From an uncultured Bacteroidales bacterium (GTDB lineage: Bacteria; Bacteroidota; Bacteroidia; Bacteroidales; P3), in assembly GCA_905233475.1 (NCBI GenBank), contig CAJOEN010000025.1, forward strand, positions 1 to 64,000: a stretch of DNA of 64,000 nucleotides, in the 5' to 3' direction. Shown here one piece after another: positions 18,476 through 28,236 of the stretch (positions are counted from its first letter, which is position 1; every line of letters begins with the position of its first letter). The notes beneath the pieces are model-generated. The model saw only the letters and a program-made list of their open reading frames with translations, ran no database searches and was not told the DNA's origin. The position numbers and the translations under genes are program-made.

Positions 18476-19588
18476 ATGTATCTGAAGAATATCAAACTTA
18501 CAGGTTTCAAGAATTACGACGGTGTTGAGGCCGATTTATCCCAGAAAATCAACTGTTTTGTGGGCAACAACGGCGTTGGTAAAACCAATCTTTTGGATGC
18601 TGTTTACTACCTTTCATTCTGTAAAAGTTATTTTAATTCCATTGACAATCAGAATATTAAATACGGAGAACCTTTCTTTGCCATACATGGCACATATATT
18701 TTCCCCGATTCCGACGAGGAGCAACTTGTATCGTGCGTACTGAAGCGTGGCTCGGCTAAGCAGATGAAAATCAACAAGAAAGCATATAGCCGCTTTGCCG
18801 ACCACATAGGGAAAATTCCGCTTGTGATGATTTCGCCCTACGACCAGGATCTGATAAACTCCGGAAGCGACGTGCGCCGCAAATTCATAGACGGTATCAT
18901 ATCTCAAACCGACAAGCAATATCTTGAGCAACTGCTTAATTATCAGAAAGTTCTGGAACAACGCAATACTCTTTTGAAACAGTTCTACGAAAACCGTTAT
19001 TTTGATGAACCTCAACTTGCTTTGTGGGACGAGCAGTTGGTACGTTTCGGACAGCCGGTATATGAGAGCCGAAAAGCCTTTGTGTCGGAGTTCGAGACCT
19101 TATTTCAGCACTATTTCGGCATAATTTCCCCTTCCGACGAAAAAGTGTCGCTGGCCTACGAGTCGCAACTCGACGGTGGAGATTTCGCTACCATGCTCCG
19201 CGAGGCTTGGCAGAAAGACGCTTATACTCAGTACACTACAGTTGGCACGCACAAGGACGACCTTGTTTTTCGCATTGACGGCGATATGCAGATAAAGAAA
19301 TTCGGTTCGCAGGGACAGCAAAAGACTTTTGTGGTGGCTCTTAAACTCGCCCAGTTCGAGTATATCGCGTCCGTTCGGGGCGTTAAGCCAATACTTCTGC
19401 TCGACGACGTTTTCGACAAACTTGACCTTGAGCGTGTGAGGCAACTCGTATATCTGGTAGGCAGCGACCGTTTTGGACAGGTATTTCTTACTGATACACA
19501 GCAAGGTAGAGTGGAGTCGATATTCGAAAATACCGACATAGAACACGCTATTTTCACCGTAAAAGACAATAATATAGAACAGCAATGA
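18476..19588 (+). CDS. recF: DNA replication and repair protein RecF
   Basis: MYLKNIKLTGFKNYDG, FVGNNGVGKTNLLDAVYYLS, LLLDDVFDKLD. Confidence 0.95.
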   Translation: MYLKNIKLTGFKNYDGVEADLSQKINCFVGNNGVGKTNLLDAVYYLSFCKSYFNSIDNQNIKYGEPFFAIHGTYIFPDSDEEQLVSCVLKRGSAKQMKINKKAYSRFADHIGKIPLVMISPYDQDLINSGSDVRRKFIDGIISQTDKQYLEQLLNYQKVLEQRNTLLKQFYENRYFDEPQLALWDEQLVRFGQPVYESRKAFVSEFETLFQHYFGIISPSDEKVSLAYESQLDGGDFATMLREAWQKDAYTQYTTVGTHKDDLVFRIDGDMQIKKFGSQGQQKTFVVALKLAQFEYIASVRGVKPILLLDDVFDKLDLERVRQLVYLVGSDRFGQVFLTDTQQGRVESIFENTDIEHAIFTVKDNNIEQQ

Positions 19589-19875
19589 AACAGGCTCACG
19601 AATACACACTTCAGGACGTATTGAAAACCGTTTATCGTCAAAACGGGCTGTCCGACGCTTTTGCCGAGCAGGAAGCCATTTCGGCATACCGAGAGGTGGT
19701 GGGCGACCTAATATCAAAACTTTCACGCAAGGTAATGTTGCAGAAAGACACTCTGCACGTGCAACTTTCTTCTGCGGCTCTGCGACAGGAAATGTCGTTA
19801 CGAAAAACAACGCTTGTCGAGAAAATAGCCGAAAAAACATCAACACCCATTGTCAAGGACATTGTCTTTTACTAA
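19585..19875 (+). CDS. DUF721 (DciA-like) protein
   Basis: Small protein directly after recF; overlaps recF stop; VQLSSAALRQEMSLRKTTLVEKI. Confidence 0.75.
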   Translation: MKQAHEYTLQDVLKTVYRQNGLSDAFAEQEAISAYREVVGDLISKLSRKVMLQKDTLHVQLSSAALRQEMSLRKTTLVEKIAEKTSTPIVKDIVFY

Positions 19876-19955
19876 CTTTGGAAATGAAAAAAAAGCTATA
19901 ATTGTATCAAAAAACAATAAATTACGTAAAAATATAGTTATTGTAGAAAATATTT

Positions 19956-21572
19956 ATGATGAAACGTATATTTATAATGCTATTGTGCATTGCCCTCGTT
20001 AAAGTGTCTTCAGCGCAAAAAGATGATACTGAGCGCATTGAGGCTCTTTTGGACAAGGGTGAATGCGATAAGGCCAAGACGCTGTACGACGCTCATGTGC
20101 GCAAAGTCAAATTTACGGATTATAGCATAGAAAAGCGTATAAGCAGATGTAAGGCCGAATTTTGGTATAACGCGGGTCTTGAAAAATATGCGCAGGGCAA
20201 ATATTCCGACGCCTTTTTGTTGTACACCATGGCCGCAAAAAATGATTATGCGGCGGCGCAGTATGAGTTGGGACGCTGTTATGAGTTGGGGCACGGTACC
20301 TCAAAGGACTTGTCCGAGGCATTGGATATGTACCGTAATGCCGCCGAGCAAAACAATCCCAAAGCGCAGAACAGAATGGGAGTATTTTATTATGAAGGAA
20401 TAGGAGTTCCTGTAAATAATTCTGAAGCAGTTATTTGGTTCCGCAAAGCTGCCGAACGCGGACTCGAGGAAGCGCAATACCGTTTGGCGATTTGCTATCT
20501 GAAAGGAATGGGCGTGAACAAAAGTTATGCCGAAGCAGTGAAATGGTTCCGCAAGGCCGCCGAGCAGGGCGATGCTGAATCGCAGTACTATATGGGGCTG
20601 TGCTATTACCGCCGTTACGGGCTTCCAAGAAACTATTATGAAGCAGTGGAGTGGTTCAAAAAGGCTGTGGACCAAAACCATGTCATGGCACAGTTTTATT
20701 TGGGGCTGTGCTATTATGAGGGCAACGGCGTGAAACGTGATTATGCCACAGCTTACCATTGGTTTACAAAAGCGGAAAAAAGTGGCAACGTTGAAGCCCA
20801 ATACTACATTGGACTTTGCCATTACGAAGGCAATGGTACTAATAAAAACTATGCCGAAGCTGTAAAATATTTCACAAAGGCAGCAGAAAACGGTAATGCC
20901 GAAGCCCAATACCGACTTGCCGAATGCTATCGCACCGGCTATGGCGTGGAAAAAGACAATGACGAAGCAGTGAAATGGTACACCAAAGCTGCCGAGCAAA
21001 ATCATGCCCCGGCATGTTATAGGTTAGGAGTTTGCCACTATAACGGCTTGGGAGTGGAACAGAACCCCGCCGAGGCGGTTAAATGGTTTACCCAAGCTTC
21101 CGATAAGGATTATATGGCCGCCCAATATAGTCTGGCAAAATGTTATTCACAGGGTATTGGTGTGGAGCAGAACTACCAAGAAGCCGCCGTGCTTTTCCGT
21201 AAGGTGGCGGAACGCGGTTACTACAAAGCCCAGTACAATATGGGACTTTGCTACGACCAAGGGCTTGGAGTTGAAAGAAATATTTCCGAAGCGGCAAAAT
21301 GGTACCGCAAAGCCGCCGAACAAGGCTATGCTCCGGCACAGAGCAATCTTGCAGCATGTTACGCTTCCGGTGAAGGTGTTTCCGAAAACTTAGGCGAGGC
21401 CTTCGCTTGGTTTCAGGAGGCTGCCGAACGAGGCGATGCCGACGCACAGTACTATTTAGGCGTTTGCTACGACAAAGGCTATGGAGTGAACGAAAACCGC
21501 TTCCTGGCAAAAAAATGGTACCGCAAGGCGGCAAAACAAGGACATGAGGCGGCCCGAAAGGTTTTGGAGTGA
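19956..21572 (+). CDS. Sel1-repeat protein
   Basis: Many AxxWFRKAAEQGxAxAQYxLGxCYxxGxGV repeats. Confidence 0.95.
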   Translation: MMKRIFIMLLCIALVKVSSAQKDDTERIEALLDKGECDKAKTLYDAHVRKVKFTDYSIEKRISRCKAEFWYNAGLEKYAQGKYSDAFLLYTMAAKNDYAAAQYELGRCYELGHGTSKDLSEALDMYRNAAEQNNPKAQNRMGVFYYEGIGVPVNNSEAVIWFRKAAERGLEEAQYRLAICYLKGMGVNKSYAEAVKWFRKAAEQGDAESQYYMGLCYYRRYGLPRNYYEAVEWFKKAVDQNHVMAQFYLGLCYYEGNGVKRDYATAYHWFTKAEKSGNVEAQYYIGLCHYEGNGTNKNYAEAVKYFTKAAENGNAEAQYRLAECYRTGYGVEKDNDEAVKWYTKAAEQNHAPACYRLGVCHYNGLGVEQNPAEAVKWFTQASDKDYMAAQYSLAKCYSQGIGVEQNYQEAAVLFRKVAERGYYKAQYNMGLCYDQGLGVERNISEAAKWYRKAAEQGYAPAQSNLAACYASGEGVSENLGEAFAWFQEAAERGDADAQYYLGVCYDKGYGVNENRFLAKKWYRKAAKQGHEAARKVLE

Positions 21573-21663
21573 CATAATATGGATAACAATTGATATTTTT
21601 TTGCCGAAAGTCTGAAAAATATTTCACTCACGATTAAGCAATGATTGCAGATAAAAATTAGAC

Positions 21664-22461
21664 ATGAAAGATATTAAATATTTGACAACCACACTCTTAG
21701 CCATTGTATTACTTTCCAGAACAGTATCAGCGCAGAAAACCGACACAATGCAGTGCTTTACAGTTGGATTCAATTTTGGCACCATGCTCACGTCGGGAGA
21801 AAGGGTAATGGGCAACGGGCAAAAGACTGATATAGTGAAGAATCCTTTCCTGAACTTCGGCGTTGATGTACTTTACAAATTTCGTACAAATTGGGTGTTG
21901 GGCGTGGAAGGAGACCTTTATTTCGGAAACGACAACCTGAAAAATCGCGAACAACGCTTGTCGCATATCTATGCCGAAGGTGCAGTAATTGGCAATGGCG
22001 GAGGCGACGCAGGTGTGGAGGCCTTTAATCGTGGAATCAGCGTGATTGGCAGTATGGGGAAAATAATACCTCTCTCCAAGAAAAAGATAAATTCGGGACT
22101 TTTTCTGTCGTTAGGTGCCGGACTTACCCAAAGCCAGATTGTTTACAGTGTGCAGGCCGAGGAGGCTCCGCAACTTGATGGAGATTACTCCCGACTTTAC
22201 GACCATCAGCAACGGGGACCCGTGATTGCCGAAAATATAGGCTATTGGTTTATGAACAGCGATAAGGTGTACCTCAATTTTTTGCTTACTTTCGAAATGC
22301 AACAAAGTTTCACCCATTCCACACGCGATTATGTTATCGACAACTGCTTGGGTATCAGTGGTAAAGACAACAATTGGTATTTCACTCCGATTTATATGTT
22401 GAAACTTGTCTGGATGTTTCCAATTACTGGAAAAACTACTCAGGAGTACTATTATTTTTAG
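21664..22461 (+). CDS. Secreted/outer-membrane hypothetical protein
   Basis: Signal peptide; VGFNFGTMLTSGE beta-rich; intact ORF. Confidence 0.65.
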   Translation: MKDIKYLTTTLLAIVLLSRTVSAQKTDTMQCFTVGFNFGTMLTSGERVMGNGQKTDIVKNPFLNFGVDVLYKFRTNWVLGVEGDLYFGNDNLKNREQRLSHIYAEGAVIGNGGGDAGVEAFNRGISVIGSMGKIIPLSKKKINSGLFLSLGAGLTQSQIVYSVQAEEAPQLDGDYSRLYDHQQRGPVIAENIGYWFMNSDKVYLNFLLTFEMQQSFTHSTRDYVIDNCLGISGKDNNWYFTPIYMLKLVWMFPITGKTTQEYYYF

Positions 22462-22464
22462 CGG

Positions 22465-23712
22465 ATGATGAGATTTTTTTACACCACAGGTGTTTTTATT
22501 TACGGTTTTGGCATAAAGATAGCGTCGCTGTTCAACAGCAAGGCACGGCTTTGGGTTGAAGGCCGCCGTGGACTTTTGGCAAAGGCGGAAGCCCTTGTCC
22601 CCAATGACGGACGTCCCTGTGTTTGGGTTCACGCCTCGTCGTTGGGAGAGTTCGAACAGGCACGCCCTGTTATGGAACTTATACGTGCCGCATATCCAAA
22701 ATACAGGCTCGTTGCAACTTTTTTCTCCCCATCGGGCTACGAGATACGCAAAAACTGCGCCGACGCCGATGCGGTGCTCTACATGCCTTTGGACACGCCT
22801 CGCAATGTCTCACGTTTTCTCGACGTGCTGAAACCACGTGTGGCATTGTTCGTAAAGTACGACTTTTGGTTCAACACACTTGCCGAATTACGCAAACGCA
22901 ATGTCCCGACTTTCATTTTCTCCACCATATTCCGACCATCGCAGTATTTTTTCAAGCCCTACGGACGGTGGTTTTGTTCGCAACTTGGCTCATTCACTCA
23001 TTTTTTTGTGCAGAACGAAGAGTCGGTTGCTTTGTTGCAGAAAGCCGGTTTTGAAAATGTTACAAAGTCGGGCGACACCCGTTTCGACCGCGTTGTTAAA
23101 ATAGCGTCCACAGCTGCGGAGAATGCCTGCGTGGAACGTTTCATCGACGGCAAGACCGTTGTGGTGGCAGGAAGTTCTTGGCCGGAAGACGAAAAATTGC
23201 TTCACCATTTCTTCACAACATCACTCCATGATATTAAGTTGATTATTGCCCCGCACGAAACCGACAAGGCTCATGTGGAGCAAATAAAACGGCTTTTCGG
23301 AGAAACGGCTGTGTGCTACACCGAATTGCAGTCGGAACAGAATATCGACAGACGTAAAGTACTTATTATCAATACAATAGGTATACTTTCGAGTCTATAT
23401 AGGTATTCGCATATCGCATATATCGGCGGAGGATTTGGCAAAGGCTTGCATAATATTTTGGAGGCTGTGGTTTACGGTACGCCCGTTTGTTTCGGTCCAA
23501 ACCACCATAAGTTCCAAGAAGCCAAGGATATACTTGCATTAGGCGGGGGGGCTCTTGTGCTTACTGCCGAAGGTCTTTCGAATATTATGGATAATTGGCT
23601 CTCCGACAATGCTTTGTGGCAATCAGCTTCGGATGTATGCCTCGATTATACACGTAGCAATCAGGGTTCCGCCGAAAAGATTTTCGGCATAGTGGAAAAA
23701 TATTTGAAATAA
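22465..23712 (+). CDS. waaA: 3-deoxy-D-manno-octulosonic acid transferase
   Basis: WVHASSLGEFEQARPVMELIRAAYP, FFSPSGYE, YIGGGFGKGLHNILEAVVYGTPVCFGPNHHKFQEA. Confidence 0.95.
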   Translation: MMRFFYTTGVFIYGFGIKIASLFNSKARLWVEGRRGLLAKAEALVPNDGRPCVWVHASSLGEFEQARPVMELIRAAYPKYRLVATFFSPSGYEIRKNCADADAVLYMPLDTPRNVSRFLDVLKPRVALFVKYDFWFNTLAELRKRNVPTFIFSTIFRPSQYFFKPYGRWFCSQLGSFTHFFVQNEESVALLQKAGFENVTKSGDTRFDRVVKIASTAAENACVERFIDGKTVVVAGSSWPEDEKLLHHFFTTSLHDIKLIIAPHETDKAHVEQIKRLFGETAVCYTELQSEQNIDRRKVLIINTIGILSSLYRYSHIAYIGGGFGKGLHNILEAVVYGTPVCFGPNHHKFQEAKDILALGGGALVLTAEGLSNIMDNWLSDNALWQSASDVCLDYTRSNQGSAEKIFGIVEKYLK

Positions 23713-23722
23713 GTTTGTAGCG

Positions 23723-26134
23723 ATGAAAACAGCAATGGCGAAGAAAAGTTTTATAATAGCGGTTGCGACGTTGTTTTCCGCCATTTTGCTGCTGCATTCG
23801 TGCGGTGTGGACAAATTTATTCCCCAAGGCGAGTACCTTCTTACCAAAAACAGTGTGGAAATCGACTATTCTGCTTTGGACGAGGCCGATGCCAAGGGCG
23901 TTTCTCAAGCCATATCGGGAGTAAAAAGCTATATACGCCAGTCGCCAAACTCCAAATTGGTGCTTTTTCCAATAGCCATGCGTATTTATTGCCTGTCAAG
24001 TCCTACCGACAGCAACTGGATAAACCGTGTGATACGCAAGCAGGGTGAGGCCCCGGTGATATACAGTCAGGAACTTGCCGAACGCTCCGCAAGGCAGATG
24101 GAACTCTTGCTCGAATCCAAGGGATGTTTCGGCTCTCAGGTCGTTTACGACACTCATATTGTGAAAAACAACCGTGTAAGTGTAACTTACAAAATAAAAC
24201 CTAAGCCGCGGTACGTTATAGGCGAAGTGGGTACTGTGTGCGGCAACGCCGGTGTAAAAGCCCTGATGGACGAGCTAACGGGACAGTCGGATGTGAAAAC
24301 AGGAAACTACTACGACCAAATGGAACTTTCGGGCTTGCGCGACAGGGTGGCCACACGTTTGCAAAACCGAGGTTACTACACGGCTACCAAAGAAAGCATT
24401 AGTTTCCTGATAGACACCAATATAGGCGGCAGGAAAATGAATGTCAGCATGCTTATACGAGAAAACAGCAATGCCATCGGCGACACTACGCCCAAACCTA
24501 CATTGGTGATATATTACATAGACAACGTTTATATATATCCTGATTTAGAGAATCTTATGCCCGTAGATTCTTTGCATAACGACACTTTGCCTGTGGAGGC
24601 GAGGGTTATGAACAATGATGTTGTGTATAATTTTGTCACGAACAAAAAAATGCGTATCCGTCCCGAGACTATCTGTCAAACGCTTTTGCTGTATCCGTCG
24701 CAGATGTACCGCAATTATGCTGTGGAACGGTCGTATATGGGGTTGTGGGGGCTACGCAATTTCAAATTTGTGGATATGGATTTCGTGCCTTCGTCGCGCA
24801 CGTCGGACACCGCTGGCTATCTCGACCTCCGCATACGTTTGATGAACGCCATGCGTCGTTCAATGTCCCTCTCGCTCGAACTCAACAACACCTCCCCCAT
24901 AAACACGCAAAACACCTCAAATACAGGCAATTTCGGATTGGAGTTGGGTTTAGGTTACCAAAATAAAAATGTGTTCGGCGGTGCGGAAATATTCAATATG
25001 AAAACCTCTTTGGCTGTGGAGTTGTCGAAACTGGCCATAAACAACAACAAGGTGGATTTTTACGAACTGTTCTCCACTTTCGAGTCGGGTTTGGACATGT
25101 CGTTGGATATACCCAAGTTCATTGTGCCGTTTGCCAGTCTTTTGTCATCGCACAATGTGCGTCCACACACTTTGTTCAATTTGGGTGCAAACTATCAGTA
25201 CCGTGCTTATTTTGAAAGACTTATAGGCAACACGTCTTTCGGTTACACATGGCAGCATAGGCGTACCACAAAACATCAGTTCCTGCCGGTGGAGTTTACC
25301 TTGGTAAAATTCATCAATCAGAATGAGAGTTTTCGCCGTCAGATAGAAAATCTCAACGATTTGAGGCTCAAGTACCAATACAGCGACCACCTGATTTTCG
25401 ACATGCGTTACAATTTTGTGTACAGCACCCAGCAACTCAACACCAAGACAAATTTCTCGTACCTGTCGTTGGGGGTGGAAACCGCTGGAAATCTGCTCAG
25501 TGCGATTTACAACCTTTCGGACTTGAACGCCGACAGTTCGGGCATATACCATATATTTGACATACCGTTTTCGCAATATGTGCGTTTGGATTTCGACTGG
25601 AAACGTTATTTCTATCTTTCGTCGCGCAATACCTTTGTATTCCGTATTACGGGCGGCATAGGCATTCCTTACGGAAACTCCATATCCATGCCCTACGAAA
25701 AGAGTTTCTACGGCGGAGGCCCCACCACCATAAGGTCTTGGCACATACGCACTTTGGGACCCGGAGGCTATATCAACAACTCAAGCACTAATTTCGAGCG
25801 AGTTGGCGATATTTCGCTTACTTTCAATGTTGAAGATCGTTTCAAAATATTCGGTATCTTCGAAGGTGCGGCTTTTGTTGATGCGGGCAACGTTTGGCTG
25901 TTGCACAGGTCCGAAGAGTTCCCCGAAGGAGAGTTCCGTTTCGACAAGTTCTACAAACAGATTGCTATGGGAGCGGGCCTGGGACTAAGGGCGAACATCT
26001 CCATTCTTACCCTACGTTTGGATTTTGCCATTCCGTTGTTCAACCCGGGCGCATCCGACGGTAATCAGTGGATGTTCTCGAAACTCAAATTCAATCAGAT
26101 TGTCACCAACTTCGGTATAGACTATCCGTTCTGA
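23723..26134 (+). CDS. tamL: BamA/TamA-family outer-membrane lipoprotein (TamL-like)
   Basis: Lipobox LLHSC; POTRA plus surface antigen region; FYGGGPTTIRSWHIRTLGPGGY. Confidence 0.85.
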   Translation: MKTAMAKKSFIIAVATLFSAILLLHSCGVDKFIPQGEYLLTKNSVEIDYSALDEADAKGVSQAISGVKSYIRQSPNSKLVLFPIAMRIYCLSSPTDSNWINRVIRKQGEAPVIYSQELAERSARQMELLLESKGCFGSQVVYDTHIVKNNRVSVTYKIKPKPRYVIGEVGTVCGNAGVKALMDELTGQSDVKTGNYYDQMELSGLRDRVATRLQNRGYYTATKESISFLIDTNIGGRKMNVSMLIRENSNAIGDTTPKPTLVIYYIDNVYIYPDLENLMPVDSLHNDTLPVEARVMNNDVVYNFVTNKKMRIRPETICQTLLLYPSQMYRNYAVERSYMGLWGLRNFKFVDMDFVPSSRTSDTAGYLDLRIRLMNAMRRSMSLSLELNNTSPINTQNTSNTGNFGLELGLGYQNKNVFGGAEIFNMKTSLAVELSKLAINNNKVDFYELFSTFESGLDMSLDIPKFIVPFASLLSSHNVRPHTLFNLGANYQYRAYFERLIGNTSFGYTWQHRRTTKHQFLPVEFTLVKFINQNESFRRQIENLNDLRLKYQYSDHLIFDMRYNFVYSTQQLNTKTNFSYLSLGVETAGNLLSAIYNLSDLNADSSGIYHIFDIPFSQYVRLDFDWKRYFYLSSRNTFVFRITGGIGIPYGNSISMPYEKSFYGGGPTTIRSWHIRTLGPGGYINNSSTNFERVGDISLTFNVEDRFKIFGIFEGAAFVDAGNVWLLHRSEEFPEGEFRFDKFYKQIAMGAGLGLRANISILTLRLDFAIPLFNPGASDGNQWMFSKLKFNQIVTNFGIDYPF

Positions 26135-26239
26135 TTTTTTTTCGACAAAAAACTGTTTCTTAGTAGGTTATACACCGCAAGTATGCTGATTGCTTTGGCT
26201 GCAAACCTTTTCCCATTTCGGATTTTCATTTTTTTTGCG

Positions 26240-26247
26240 TATATTTG
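26240..26247 (+). promoter_or_regulatory. -7 box TATATTTG
   Basis: TAnnTTTG upstream of ORF at 26271. Confidence 0.55.
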
Positions 26248-26270
26248 CAAAAGAAAAAAGCAGTTTACCA

Positions 26271-27026
26271 ATGCGTAAAATACTAGCAACCACTATATTA
26301 GGATTGAGCGTACTGTTTTTGAGTACGGTCACAGCTCAAAAACACGAGTCGCAGTTAATTCGTCTCGACAAAAGCATTGAGCCTCGCAAAGATAGCCGCA
26401 TATCGCACTATTACGACAGCATAAACCAAATTTATCAACAGTATTTCAATAATGTGGTGGCTGAAGCCGAAAACTATTTGGGCAACAAGGCTCCTGACGG
26501 CACCCTTGCCAACGTCCTCACCGACGAGCTCTTTCGTGAAGCCGCCATTGCCATGTCGCTAATTGAAAGCAGCGTTGTTCCCGACCTTGCTTTGCTGAAT
26601 TTTGGCGGCATCCGCGAACCCATACCGGCAGGAACTATCACCGTTGGCAAAATTTTTAGTGTACTGCCGTTCGACAACAACTACATGGTGCTTATCGACA
26701 TCAAAGGTAGCGAACTTAGAAAGATGTTTTTCAACAACTTACGCAAGATAGAAAATGCCCAGTCATTTTCCAATGTACGCCTTGTGCACAAAGGAGGCAT
26801 TATCGATTCCGTAACCATCGGTGGTAAACCTATAGACGACAACCGTTTATACCGAATGGCCACCATCAATTTTATAGAAAACGGAGGTGATAAGATTTTA
26901 GAAAACGTAGCCACCTCACATGTTTACACCGATAGCCAACCTTTTCGCACACGGGTAATCGAGTATTTCAAAGCCCAGAAAAAAATCAAAAGAATAAAGG
27001 ATGGCAGGGTTGTAATTCTCAAATAA
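26271..27026 (+). CDS. 5'-nucleotidase C-terminal domain protein
   Basis: VPDLALLNFGGIREPIPAGTITVGKIFSVLPFDNNYMVLIDIKGSEL; likely start MRKILATTILGLSVL. Confidence 0.88.
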   Translation: MRKILATTILGLSVLFLSTVTAQKHESQLIRLDKSIEPRKDSRISHYYDSINQIYQQYFNNVVAEAENYLGNKAPDGTLANVLTDELFREAAIAMSLIESSVVPDLALLNFGGIREPIPAGTITVGKIFSVLPFDNNYMVLIDIKGSELRKMFFNNLRKIENAQSFSNVRLVHKGGIIDSVTIGGKPIDDNRLYRMATINFIENGGDKILENVATSHVYTDSQPFRTRVIEYFKAQKKIKRIKDGRVVILK

Positions 27027-27035
27027 CGCAACAGG

Positions 27036-27854
27036 ATGAGAAACAGAATATTATCACTAACAATTTCTTTCATAGCATTGGCACTTTTTGCCACATGCAA
27101 GAGTTCCAAAACATACACCGTTACCATACTTCACACCAACGACACCCACAGCCAAATCGAGCCTTACATCTCCTCCAACGACACTTTGGGCGGAGTTCTG
27201 CGCCGCGAGCAGGCCATTTGGGAGGAACGCCTCAACAGCAGAGGCATAGTGCTGCTCCTCGACGCCGGCGATTTCCTGCAAGGCACACCATATTTCAACC
27301 TCTTCGGGGGCGATGTTGAGATAGAAATGATGAACCTTATGAACTACCATGTCGCCACCCTCGGCAACCACGAGTTCGACAACGGTTTGGACAGCCTTGC
27401 GGCAAAACTGAAAAAGGCCCGATTCTCTGTCGTATGCTCAAACTACGAATTTGATTGCCCCGAACTGATGAACATAATTGATAAATTTGTAATCATCAAA
27501 TGCGAAGATTTGAAGATAGGAATTTTCGGCCTCACCACCTCCCTTGATGGTCTGAATTTCTCGTCCATAGTGGAAAAAACAACCTATCTTGACCCTGTGG
27601 AAACCTCAAAAAAAATGGTTATAGAGCTAAAAAAACGTAATTGCGACCTTATCATCTGCCTCTCGCACCTCGGCTACGACCCCGAACCCGGCCGTCCGAT
27701 GTGCGATCCGATTATTGCACAGCAAGTTAATGGTATCGACCTGATAATCAGCGGACATACGCACAAAGTGGTGGACACGGTTATCAACAATACCCATATT
27801 GTGCAAACTGGCGAAAAGGGCATGAACCTTGGCAAGGTGGTTATAACAAAATAA
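27036..27854 (+). CDS. 5'-nucleotidase N-terminal metallophosphatase domain protein
   Basis: VTILHTNDTHSQIEP, LDAGDFLQGTPYFNLF, TLGNHEFDNG, ISGHTHKVV. Confidence 0.92.
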   Translation: MRNRILSLTISFIALALFATCKSSKTYTVTILHTNDTHSQIEPYISSNDTLGGVLRREQAIWEERLNSRGIVLLLDAGDFLQGTPYFNLFGGDVEIEMMNLMNYHVATLGNHEFDNGLDSLAAKLKKARFSVVCSNYEFDCPELMNIIDKFVIIKCEDLKIGIFGLTTSLDGLNFSSIVEKTTYLDPVETSKKMVIELKKRNCDLIICLSHLGYDPEPGRPMCDPIIAQQVNGIDLIISGHTHKVVDTVINNTHIVQTGEKGMNLGKVVITK

Positions 27855-27861
27855 TAACATT

Positions 27862-28221
27862 ATGAATAATATCAATTTAGACAAACTTATAGTCATTGGC
27901 GACCGTGTGTTGATAAAGCCGGCCAACGCCGCCGACAAAACCAAGTCGGGACTGTACCTGCCCGCAGGGTATCAGGAGAAGGAGACTATTCAAACAGGCT
28001 ACGTGCTGAAATGCGGTCCGGGATACCCCTTGCCCTCGTCGGACAGCGACGAGTCGTGGAACCCTAACAGCAACAAAAACAATTATTTACCTTTACAGGT
28101 AAAAGCTGGAGACCTTGCCATTTTTATGCAAAAAGCCGCTACCGAAATAAAATTCAACGGCGAAAAGTTCTTCATAGTACCTCAAAACGCCATACTTATC
28201 GTTGAACGCGAAGAGTTTTAA
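27862..28221 (+). CDS. GroES-like co-chaperone family protein (divergent paralog)
   Basis: LDKLIVIGDRVLIKPANAADKTKSGLYLPAG...KFFIVPQNAILIV. Confidence 0.75.
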   Translation: MNNINLDKLIVIGDRVLIKPANAADKTKSGLYLPAGYQEKETIQTGYVLKCGPGYPLPSSDSDESWNPNSNKNNYLPLQVKAGDLAIFMQKAATEIKFNGEKFFIVPQNAILIVEREEF

Positions 28222-28236
28222 AAAAAGCCGTCCGTT

